Positions 22,243-28,245 of a stretch of DNA of 28,245 bases are shown piece by piece. The notes under the pieces are model-generated. The model did not search any database, was not told the DNA's origin, and worked only from the letters and a program-made list of their open reading frames with translations. The position numbers and the translations under genes are program-made. Location of the stretch: IMG/VR virus record IMGVR_UViG_3300043409_000630, positions 1-28,245 of that record; one strand, 5' to 3'. This DNA comes from a virus. Each line of letters begins with the position of its first letter. Position 1 is the stretch's first letter.

Positions 22243-22876
22243 ATGTTATTTTTATCTCGTACTTTTTAGAAAATCTGCCATTTTTAGCAATAGTTTTCAA
22301 TGTTGAATATGGTGCTATCTTACTTTCATTATAATAATCTTTCAAACAATCATAATACTTTTTTTCTGAAACACTTTCAATCAGAACCTTTTTTGCATTA
22401 GGATTATTTACTCCAAAATGATTTGGTTTATTCCAACTTCTATTAACACTCTTAGAGCCTATAAGTGATTTGGTTTCTTCTGTGTGTTTTTTTCCATACA
22501 TTGGATTATTAGAACCAACCATATTTTTTTTCGACCAATTTCTACAAACTTTTCTTTCTTGCTTATTTAGATGTGACCAATATTCTTTTAAATAATCACT
22601 ATTACCACCAAAACCACCAGAAGTTAAGTTATAAAAACTTGAATCTTCTACCGCATTATAGAATTCAATCCAATAAATTTCAGATTGACTAAGTTCTTCT
22701 AAAGTTTCACATTCTTGTAAAATAATTCTATCAAAGTTTTCTTTTCCATATTTTTTTATGGCTTGTTTTAATAATTTACCAGAACCAATATATTTTTCAC
22801 GGTGTGTATTTTTACACATTCCGATATATTTTTTACCATTAATTTTATTTGATGTTAGATATATGAATCCATACAT
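22235..22876 (-). CDS. GIY-YIG homing endonuclease with NUMOD3 motif
   Basis: 213 aa from ATG 22876, preferred over ATG 22894 because AGGAG lies between them with correct spacing and the predicted late start site falls after 22894. GFIYLTSNKINGKKYIGM (3-20) holds the GIY and YIG tyrosines. HREKYIGSG supplies the conserved Arg (R26), and E66 in SEIYWIE is the metal ligand. NPMYGKKHTEETKS (124-137) is a NUMOD3 repeat, followed by a NUMOD1-like C-terminus. Its own late promoter and a start-codon hairpin lie in front. It differs from the plus-strand endonuclease except for the shared GKKHTEET motif, so the two are not recent copies. Confidence 0.92.
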   Translation of the reverse strand: MYGFIYLTSNKINGKKYIGMCKNTHREKYIGSGKLLKQAIKKYGKENFDRIILQECETLEELSQSEIYWIEFYNAVEDSSFYNLTSGGFGGNSDYLKEYWSHLNKQERKVCRNWSKKNMVGSNNPMYGKKHTEETKSLIGSKSVNRSWNKPNHFGVNNPNAKKVLIESVSEKKYYDCLKDYYNESKIAPYSTLKTIAKNGRFSKKYEIKITYV

Positions 22877-22898
22877 GATTTCTTCTCCTATCATGTAT
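22871..22898 (-). promoter_or_regulatory. Hairpin hiding the ribosome-binding site and start codon of the homing endonuclease
   Basis: Perfect 9-bp arms ATACATGAT (22898-22890) and ATCATGTAT (22879-22871) enclose a 10-nt loop AGGAGAAGAA with the Shine-Dalgarno. The start ATG 22876 is inside the 3' arm. The 5' arm overlaps the end of the late promoter, so a late transcript starting near 22890 lacks it. Confidence 0.7.
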
Positions 22899-22903
22899 TT
22901 ATA
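22896..22903 (-). promoter_or_regulatory. T4 late promoter (TATAAATA) for the minus-strand homing endonuclease
   Basis: An exact TATAAATA on the minus strand. The predicted start near 22890 leaves a leader of about 14 nt that begins at the AGGAG site before ATG 22876. The element lies inside the relic of the interrupted gene. Confidence 0.75.
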
Positions 22904-22976
22904 ATAAATTCATCTTCAATGTGTTCAGATTTGCACCTTCTTTTTTTGATTCTGTTAAGTATTGTGTGAAGTTCAT
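22899..22976 (-). pseudogene. 25-aa orphan leader with capsid-targeting-like sequence
   Basis: ATG 22976 (ATGA overlap with the preceding gene) to TAA 22901-22899. The peptide starts MNFTQYLTESKK, close to the T4 capsid-targeting peptide MKTYQEFIAE and to MNFKQYLAE of the gene at 7107. A one-base shift further on gives SEHIEDEFIIN, which matches NEHLEDEILN at the start of the DUF6267 protein. I read this as the original 5' end of a DUF6267-type gene, cut off by the homing endonuclease gene. It could still be translated as a short peptide. Confidence 0.55.
22909..22927 (-). repeat. Direct repeat, upstream copy (relic of DUF6267 5' end)
   Basis: 19 nt matching 22134-22152 at 18 positions, encoding EHIEDE in the shifted frame. 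It directly precedes the late promoter of the homing endonuclease gene. Confidence 0.65.
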
Positions 22977-24067
22977 TTTTTTATTCCACGGTAAAGCAAT
23001 TTAAGTCCAACAAATGAACCTAACTTACCTTTTGGTTTTGCTCTTCTAAATTCCGAATCACTACGAATTGTCATTAATAAAGTTAAAGTTTTTTTACCAT
23101 CAGAAACATCAATAAACCATTCTTGAACCGAATTCTTATTCAAATATGCTTTAATAGTTTTAATAACAGGAAGCATGTCTGCTAAAGGGTCACCCGCCAT
23201 ATCAAATTTAGTTTTAATAGCTTTTACTAAAACTAAAGGAATTTCTTCACCTTTAGTTTCAAGTCTAAATTCTTCTGCAATCCATTGCTTTGCAGCCTTA
23301 ATATCTTTATTAATAACTTCGCATAATTTTTCACGACACACTTTATTCATAACACCATATAACTCATCAAATCCTTTAGGATCAGCTTCAAAAAAATCAA
23401 TCATTTTTTCTATCAATATAGGATTGGCTTTTGTTGCTTCTTTAGAACCAACTGATTGAAAATAATTATCAGCAGTTATTGATTTTGATAAAGAAGGTAT
23501 TTTTGAATATACTTTATCCCATAATTCTTTCTTCAATTGTGGCACCGCTCTAGGTGCAGATTTTAACCACATACTTTTAGTTAATGTCGTTTTAACATAA
23601 CTGTTTAATTTTGGTTCAGAAGACTTTTCACTACCGGCTTTCAATGAAATACCAGCAATTGCGGGATATGTTTTTTCCTTAAAGAAAATAAAAACATCTC
23701 CAGCATGATTACTTGGAATACCTTGAGGTTTCTCTCTATAACCCCATACAACTTTATCAATTGCTTTATTTTTATGTGTTTCAAATATAAATTTTGTAAT
23801 AGCATAGGCGTTTTGAATTTTTTCAAACCTCATATCAGGTCTTATCTTATCTTTTAAAGCTACAAATTCTTTTCCTGCTTTTAAGTTACTTGATGTTACA
23901 AAAGTCTTCTTTGATTTAGGAGATTCTAAATTTAATCCATTGATAAAATTTTCCAAATCTTCTGGTGATTTAGGATTATATCCATTATTAAAACACAAAG
24001 CAGGAAACAATTCTGTAATTGTTGAGTTTACAGTTGTCTGTTGTCCGCCAGAAAGATATGTTGCCAT
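22973..24067 (-). CDS. Possible PD-(D/E)xK-type nuclease
   Basis: 364 aa. HAGDVFIFF (121-129) followed by AIAGISLKAGSEKSSEPKL (136-154) gives D124 and the S141-L-K143 strand. This is the pattern of PD-(D/E)xK nucleases in which the acidic residue of the (D/E)xK half is replaced by Ser. An early glutamate (E19 in ITELFPAL) could be the helix residue of that fold. The rest is helical and charged, with a basic C-terminus (RRAKPKGKLG). No named family is recognised, and the missing acidic residue leaves activity uncertain. Start ATG 24067 has GGAG inside a hairpin. The gene carries both a sigma70-type and a late promoter, unlike its neighbours. Confidence 0.55.
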   Translation of the reverse strand: MATYLSGGQQTTVNSTITELFPALCFNNGYNPKSPEDLENFINGLNLESPKSKKTFVTSSNLKAGKEFVALKDKIRPDMRFEKIQNAYAITKFIFETHKNKAIDKVVWGYREKPQGIPSNHAGDVFIFFKEKTYPAIAGISLKAGSEKSSEPKLNSYVKTTLTKSMWLKSAPRAVPQLKKELWDKVYSKIPSLSKSITADNYFQSVGSKEATKANPILIEKMIDFFEADPKGFDELYGVMNKVCREKLCEVINKDIKAAKQWIAEEFRLETKGEEIPLVLVKAIKTKFDMAGDPLADMLPVIKTIKAYLNKNSVQEWFIDVSDGKKTLTLLMTIRSDSEFRRAKPKGKLGSFVGLKLLYRGIKK

Positions 24068-24069
24068 TC

Positions 24070-24095
24070 AATACTCCGTTGTTTATTGGAGTATT
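24070..24095 (-). promoter_or_regulatory. Hairpin sequestering the Shine-Dalgarno of the 24067 gene
   Basis: Perfect 8-bp arms AATACTCC (24095-24088) and GGAGTATT (24077-24070) with a 10-nt loop. The 3' arm contains the GGAG Shine-Dalgarno of ATG 24067. The 5' arm overlaps the late promoter, so it is present only in read-through mRNA. Confidence 0.7.
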
Positions 24096-24099
24096 TATG
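24092..24099 (-). promoter_or_regulatory. T4-type late promoter (CATAAATA)
   Basis: CATAAATA on the minus strand, one base from the late consensus and identical to the motif at 7722-7729. The predicted start near 24086 yields a leader of 19 nt without the 5' arm of the hairpin, so GGAG is exposed. Confidence 0.65.
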
Positions 24100-24125
24100 C
24101 TATCACAACTACCGTATTATGTCAA
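24097..24125 (-). promoter_or_regulatory. sigma70-type promoter overlapping the late promoter
   Basis: TTGACA (24125-24120), a 17-nt spacer and TAGCAT (24102-24097) with TGA making an extended -10. The -35 is exact and the -10 matches four of six. It lies over the end of the upstream gene. A start near 24090 would also shorten the hairpin's 5' arm. Confidence 0.45.
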
Positions 24126-25224
24126 GCACAGTTCCATTTGTCCAGACTTCTTGTTCATTCCTAATGCGTTTTTCTGTTGTTAATGTGTCAAAACGATTCA
24201 TTGCTTTCTTTCGCCACCACTCAATGATATTGGCCAAATGATGTTTCTCATAGTTTTCACCAGGTAATAACTTCTCTGTATCACCATTGACAAACTCTAT
24301 CATATTCTTAAATCCATAGTCTGAAATGAAGTATCGCTTCTGTTCATTCAGATTCTTGGCGTTCTCAATAGTCAACTTAAACTTATCACCTTCTGGTGTG
24401 CCTTTAAGTGCAACCTTAATAAGATTGACCATTGTATTAGATATCTTCAGTTTACGACTTGATGCATCTTGTGGTGCCAAATCTTCACCTATGATATCTT
24501 CAATGTAATCTTTCAGGTCACTATAGATTTTGCCATGTAACATAGGCATAAAATCACTATCAGTTAGGCCTTTGAAACGAATCAGAGGTTTCATACCATC
24601 ATATTGTGATACTGCCTTAGAACTACCATACAAACTGGTAGTCTCAAACAAACAAGTGGTCATTTTATACTTGTCATCAAGCATCTTACGGACTTCATGT
24701 GAACAACATATCGCAGCCAGTAATTTACCACCAAGATAATTGAAACCAAATGGTTGTGCAGGTACGATAACAAATCCCATCGCAGCACAAGCATTGAATC
24801 GTTGTGCGCCATTTTCATGTTGTGTGAATACACGACCTAACATATCATTACGAGGTTTGCAATTGATAACAGGAGAACCAAGACGAATGAAACCAACCCA
24901 CTTCTGAGTTTTCTTTTCAATTATTGCCAAACGCAAACAACGACCAGGTATACTTGTCATGTTTGAATGTGAAGAAATCATATTCAAATAAGTGTCCCAT
25001 CGGTCTTGTGGCAATTCAATGAGTTCAAACTCCATGTCAGCAGGTGACATTGTGAAATCAGAGAACAAGTCTTCTTCAGGTCCCATACCAAAAAGTACAG
25101 GTGACCTTTCTGACATTGATGCCACTTTTTGTTCACGCATGTATTCATCAATACGACCAAACTTATCAAAGTAGTCTGAGAATACATTTGCACAATGAAC
25201 GGCTTGTTCTTGTGTTAACTTCAT
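24109..25224 (-). CDS. DUF4338/DruA-like protein
   Basis: 371 aa. Residues 96-225 resemble the DUF4338 domain: CLRLAIIEKKTQKWVGFIRL (a strand pair ending in xxGxIxL), a conserved RND segment (PRNDMLG), the AMGFVIVPAQPF strand, YLGGKLLAAICCSHEVRKML, then FETTSLYG and the closing KGLTDSDF. DUF4338 is the core of DruA in the Druantia anti-phage system. In a phage core region it is more likely a conserved DNA-transaction protein than a defence gene, and its activity is unknown. It sits directly after the helicase gene (ATGA overlap). The family match is from pattern memory, so treat it as probable. Confidence 0.6.
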   Translation of the reverse strand: MKLTQEQAVHCANVFSDYFDKFGRIDEYMREQKVASMSERSPVLFGMGPEEDLFSDFTMSPADMEFELIELPQDRWDTYLNMISSHSNMTSIPGRCLRLAIIEKKTQKWVGFIRLGSPVINCKPRNDMLGRVFTQHENGAQRFNACAAMGFVIVPAQPFGFNYLGGKLLAAICCSHEVRKMLDDKYKMTTCLFETTSLYGSSKAVSQYDGMKPLIRFKGLTDSDFMPMLHGKIYSDLKDYIEDIIGEDLAPQDASSRKLKISNTMVNLIKVALKGTPEGDKFKLTIENAKNLNEQKRYFISDYGFKNMIEFVNGDTEKLLPGENYEKHHLANIIEWWRKKAMNRFDTLTTEKRIRNEQEVWTNGTVLDIIR

Positions 25225-26612
25225 ACCTTCAAACCACCAAAGTCTTTTCTTCTTTCACGATTGCCAAATGTGTTTATTGGTTTATCAGGAATGCCTGCAT
25301 CAACAATATCTTGTTGTGCGGAATCTTCTACATCATACAGTCTCATCTTTGCACGGTCAATGCCAAGAACAAATCTCTTATGTAAGTTTGGATCACCATA
25401 ACGATTCTTCAATTGTTTAACAAGAATCTGACCCAAGGCCTCAAGTTCTTCATTACTCACTAACGCAAACATAAAGTCAGCAGTTGCAGGCAGACCAAAA
25501 GATTCAGAAGTATCTTCAAGACCAGGATCAGAATTACTGAAACCACTACGAGTTGTTTGTGTAGCAGAGACAACTGGCAGTCCAAACTCAACGGCAAGAC
25601 CACGAAGTTCTTCTGCAATCGCCTTGATGTATGAGTAACTGTTTACATTTGCACCAGGTTTAATTCTCGCAGAGCAACAAATGTTTAGATAATCAATAAA
25701 GATAATATCTGGTCTGAAATTCTTCTTCAGAGCCAAATCATTTAACAATGCACGAAAATGCAATACAGATGCACCAGCAGTTGGATATTCTTTGATGATT
25801 AACTTACCTTGTGTCTTTGCTTTCAATGCAGAGAATTTTCTTGTGTAGTCTTCTTTACTGATTGTTCTTAATTCATCTAAATCAATATTCAATAAGTTGG
25901 CATCGATTCTCTCTGCAATCTTTTCTTCTGCCATTTCCATTGTGATATAGAGAACATTTTGACCTTGTGATAGATTACCTGCGGCCACATGGCACATAAA
26001 CAAAGACTTACCAACACCAGTGCCAGCAAGTGCAATGTTTAATGTCTTAATTGGAAGACCGCCTTTTGTAATCTTGTTAAAGAGGTCGAGGTCGAAACGA
26101 ATACGAGATTCTACTCTGTGATAAGAATCATAACGAGAATCAAAGTCTTGTGTGTAATCGTGACCAATGTTATTGTCAAATGAAACACCAAGAGCATCAC
26201 TTAGAAGTTGAGGTATTTCACCTTTAGTTCTTTTCTCATTCTTACTATCCAGAATAGAAACAGATTCCATAATGGCATTGTAGATGGCCTTATCTTGGCA
26301 AAACTTTTCAGTTTGTTCAATCAACCATTGTGTTTCGGTTGGTTCGTTTTTATCTAGGTGTACTTTGTTTAGTAGTGCAATTGCCTCTTGAACTTGAGGC
26401 TCAGTAAGATTCTTCTTCTCTGTGAAGTTGATTACAAGTGCCTCATGTGTAGGAGGATTCTTGTATTGATTTATGAATTCAAATATTTCTTTGAATACAA
26501 TCTTTTCTGCATTGTCTGAGAAATAATCTGGTCGAATAAATGGTAATACCTTACGGACATATTCCTCATTGTATATTAAATTCTTGATTATTGTCTGTTC
26601 TAGTCTGTTCAT
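25221..26612 (-). CDS. Replicative DNA helicase, T4 gp41 (DnaB family)
   Basis: 463 aa, the usual gp41 length. A helical N-terminal domain (1-170) is followed by a RecA-like motor: Walker A AGTGVGKS (196-203), YITMEMAEEKIAERID (catalytic Glu), and Walker B DIIFIDYLN (302-310). Further motifs are VVSATQTTRSG (the Q/T sensor), SFGLPATADF and the C-terminal KQLKNRYGD. It unwinds the phage fork as a hexamer and recruits the primase encoded at 1361-2392. Its start lies 47 nt inside the preceding gene. The order uvsX, small gene, helicase matches the T4 order uvsX-40-41. Confidence 0.95.
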   Translation of the reverse strand: MNRLEQTIIKNLIYNEEYVRKVLPFIRPDYFSDNAEKIVFKEIFEFINQYKNPPTHEALVINFTEKKNLTEPQVQEAIALLNKVHLDKNEPTETQWLIEQTEKFCQDKAIYNAIMESVSILDSKNEKRTKGEIPQLLSDALGVSFDNNIGHDYTQDFDSRYDSYHRVESRIRFDLDLFNKITKGGLPIKTLNIALAGTGVGKSLFMCHVAAGNLSQGQNVLYITMEMAEEKIAERIDANLLNIDLDELRTISKEDYTRKFSALKAKTQGKLIIKEYPTAGASVLHFRALLNDLALKKNFRPDIIFIDYLNICCSARIKPGANVNSYSYIKAIAEELRGLAVEFGLPVVSATQTTRSGFSNSDPGLEDTSESFGLPATADFMFALVSNEELEALGQILVKQLKNRYGDPNLHKRFVLGIDRAKMRLYDVEDSAQQDIVDAGIPDKPINTFGNRERRKDFGGLKV

Positions 26613-26877
26613 TTGCCTGTGTTTCTAATAGTGTAGTAAGTATATCACCCATGATTGTATGCAAATTATCATCTTTTGTCAAGTCATCAATGTCATGTTC
26701 ACCAGGATGAACAATCGTATATCCGAATTGCAATCTTGCAAATTCACCTTCTTCAAGTACTCTTGCCTTCTGATAGTGGTATATCACTCCTTTATATTCT
26801 TTCATTAGAAGTTCTATACCAGTTATATCAGAATCTTTGAAGTCGAAGAAATGATAATCAACGTCTTCTTTAAGCAT
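26566..26877 (-). CDS. Conserved small protein between uvsX and the helicase
   Basis: 103 aa from ATG 26877, which overlaps the uvsX stop codon region; an in-frame start 93 nt further up would lie well inside uvsX. It opens MLKEDVDYHFFDFKDSDITG. The middle (YKGVIYHYQKARVLEEGEFA then LQFGYTIVHPGEHDI) looks like a small beta-rich domain, followed by an acidic, disordered-looking tail. It has the map position of T4 gene 40, but I see no similarity to the gp40 head-vertex factor. From memory it is conserved here in marine T4-like phages. Function unknown. Confidence 0.65.
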   Translation of the reverse strand: MLKEDVDYHFFDFKDSDITGIELLMKEYKGVIYHYQKARVLEEGEFARLQFGYTIVHPGEHDIDDLTKDDNLHTIMGDILTTLLETQANEQTRTDNNQEFNIQ

Positions 26878-27925
26878 CTTCTGTTTCTTCCAAAACAGGA
26901 GTTTCTCCCATAATGTTTCCATATGCAATTTCATATTTGTGTTTAACAAACTCTTTAAACTTATCATCATTTAAAATTGACTCCATAAATTCAGGTGTTG
27001 ATGTATCTGCAATTCGTTTCTTGTCACCAATCTCACCAGTTGATTGGTCTACCTTTGAATACCAACCATTGGTTGGTTTGACCACATGGCCGGACTCAAG
27101 TGCAAGGTCAAGTAGACCAGAATACTTACTAATACCACCATCAAAAGATACAGAAATAGGTATTTTAGATTTTTCTTTAACATAACGGGACTTTTCTACG
27201 TTGATAATAAAATTGTAACCGACAATCTCGGTGCCATCTTTTTCTTGCTGACGGCCAATAATATAAATGTTGTCAGCAGAATAATACGAACCTGTACCAC
27301 CACCAACGATATCTTTCGGGAACATACCAATCTCTTTGTATGTGTGATTAACAACAACCATTGAGATATCTTTAATGTTCAAGTGTGGTGTGACCATTCT
27401 AAACAAACTCTTAACTTGTTTTGCACGACTCATATCTGCAACAGATTTACCTTCAAGTGCATCTTCAACTTCTTTCTTTGATGCCAAGTTACCAATCGAA
27501 TCAAGTATGATGATTAGTTTATCACCACGATTCACATCGGCCAATTGTTGCATAATATCAAACTTCAACTGTTCAATATCAGTTAGTGGTGTGTGCAATA
27601 CTCTGTCCATGTCAATCTGAAATGTTTCAAAGTATTTGACTGGTGTGCCAAACTCTGAATCATAGAATAAAAGGACTGCCTCAGGGTATTTGTCCATATA
27701 CGATTTCGCCATTAGCAAACTGAAGGCAGTTTTAAAGTGTTTAGATGGACCTGCCCACATTGTAAGACCAGGTATAAGACCACCATCAAGTCTGCCAGAT
27801 AGTGCCACATTAATCATTGGCACACCTGTAGTGACCATATCTTTTTCAGTAAAGAATTTTGACTTAGATAGAATCGCACTATCTTTAATCGTTGAATTCT
27901 TTTTAATTTTTTCAAGTAAGCTCAT
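26870..27925 (-). CDS. uvsX: UvsX RecA-like recombinase
   Basis: 351 aa. The Walker A loop AGPSKHFKT (58-66) is the T4 UvsX form of the RecA P-loop. YDSEFG (88-93) holds the catalytic glutamate, LIIILDSIG (137-145) is Walker B, and VVVNHTYKEIG followed by GGGTGSYYSADNI is the L2-type DNA-binding region. It forms filaments on single-stranded DNA and drives recombination-dependent replication and repair, feeding forks to gp41. The C-terminus is acidic, as in RecA proteins. The start overlaps the stop of the upstream gene (TAATG). Confidence 0.95.
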   Translation of the reverse strand: MSLLEKIKKNSTIKDSAILSKSKFFTEKDMVTTGVPMINVALSGRLDGGLIPGLTMWAGPSKHFKTAFSLLMAKSYMDKYPEAVLLFYDSEFGTPVKYFETFQIDMDRVLHTPLTDIEQLKFDIMQQLADVNRGDKLIIILDSIGNLASKKEVEDALEGKSVADMSRAKQVKSLFRMVTPHLNIKDISMVVVNHTYKEIGMFPKDIVGGGTGSYYSADNIYIIGRQQEKDGTEIVGYNFIINVEKSRYVKEKSKIPISVSFDGGISKYSGLLDLALESGHVVKPTNGWYSKVDQSTGEIGDKKRIADTSTPEFMESILNDDKFKEFVKHKYEIAYGNIMGETPVLEETEDA

Positions 27926-28245
27926 TAGAAGGATCCTCCATCCATTTTGGTAATTTGTGTTTTCGGTATAATTTCGTTAGTATTATTTTTTTCTTCAAAG
28001 AATGATTCTAAACTAGGGCTGGCTGCTTTGTCAAGCTCTTTTTTCTTCTTTGCCTTTTTTGTAGGTTCTATTTCTACAGGTTCTTTTAATCTCTTATAGG
28101 TTTGATTTGATGCAATTAATAGTAAAACGGCAAGTGGGTCGAATACGAATATGATAATTAGAATTACGCTTCGTACTGCTTTATCTATGAAGTTTGGATC
28201 ATCTTTACTATAGAATAACTCGGCTATGTACTTGATAGGACCAAT
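27925..28245 (-). CDS. C-terminal part of a membrane protein, start outside window
   Basis: 106 codons are visible, ending at TAA 27927-27925, which overlaps the uvsX ATG. A membrane helix VILIIIFVFDPLAVLLLIA lies about 25 residues into the visible part. It is followed by a basic, Lys-rich stretch (KKAKKKKELDKAA) and a short tail. An aspartate and proline inside the hydrophobic run (FDPLAV) are, from memory, a hallmark of a large conserved membrane protein upstream of uvsX in marine T4-like phages, but I cannot name it. The size and the N-terminal domains are unknown. Confidence 0.6.
   Translation of the reverse strand: MGPIKYIAELFYSKDDPNFIDKAVRSVILIIIFVFDPLAVLLLIASNQTYKRLKEPVEIEPTKKAKKKKELDKAASPSLESFFEEKNNTNEIIPKTQITKMDGGSF

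Noticed and set aside
24109-25224. A full Druantia defence system
   Set aside because: Only a DruA-like protein is present. No DruE-type helicase or other Druantia component is seen nearby.
1-28245. tRNA genes, CRISPR arrays, insertion sequences, attachment sites
   Set aside because: Almost the whole window is covered by overlapping coding frames. No cloverleaf, regularly spaced repeat, transposase or att-like repeat was recognised by eye.

Overview
The window is a piece of a T4-like myovirus genome (Caudoviricetes), most likely of aquatic origin. The evidence is a set of T4-type replication genes (UvsX recombinase, gp41 helicase, gp61 primase, NrdA), T4-type late promoter motifs (TATAAATA), and many small conserved proteins of the kind seen in marine T4-like phages. 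Sequence is AT-rich and tightly packed. All genes but one read on the minus strand, with ATGA or TAATG overlaps. I saw no tRNA, rRNA, CRISPR array or insertion sequence. The host cannot be named from this window.

Layout, read 5' to 3' on the minus strand (right to left). (1) 28245-24109: the C-terminus of a membrane protein, uvsX, a small conserved gene, the gp41 helicase, and a protein resembling the DUF4338/DruA family. (2) 24067-20412: a possible PD-(D/E)xK nuclease, then a DUF6267-like gene with a ligase-type KxDG motif. That gene has a GIY-YIG homing endonuclease gene at each end, one on the minus and one on the plus strand. Its 5' end is rearranged: two short orphan leader ORFs and a 19-nt imperfect direct repeat lie around the minus-strand homing endonuclease. 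(3) 20328-13698: two small genes, then eight genes for surface-glycan-type chemistry: epimerase, three glycosyltransferase-like proteins, cytidylyltransferase, radical SAM/SPASM enzyme and two methyltransferases. (4) 13653-7730: four large, charged proteins. Two start with sequences very like the T4 capsid-targeting peptide MKTYQEFIAE. The 904-aa member joins a nucleotidyltransferase domain and a P-loop kinase domain through repeated NEEFESL linkers. (5) 7691-2433: a late operon with virion proteins, a LamG-type adhesin followed by a relic of a second LamG tail, then a compact lysis cassette (spanin pair, GH19 endolysin, small membrane proteins). (6) 2392-1: primase from a near-consensus sigma70-type promoter, then a class I ribonucleotide reductase large subunit that runs off the window.

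Three observations stand out. First, several proteins carry capsid-targeting-like N-termini ending in a T4 gp21-type cleavage motif, which suggests a packaged, co-injected enzyme set (nucleotidyltransferase, kinase, possibly a ligase). Second, at two genes the late promoter overlaps the 5' arm of a perfect hairpin that hides the Shine-Dalgarno or the start codon. Read-through mRNA would be silenced while late mRNA would be free to be translated, which is a known T4 strategy. Third, a homing endonuclease insertion seems to have cut the capsid-targeting leader off the ligase-like DUF6267 gene.
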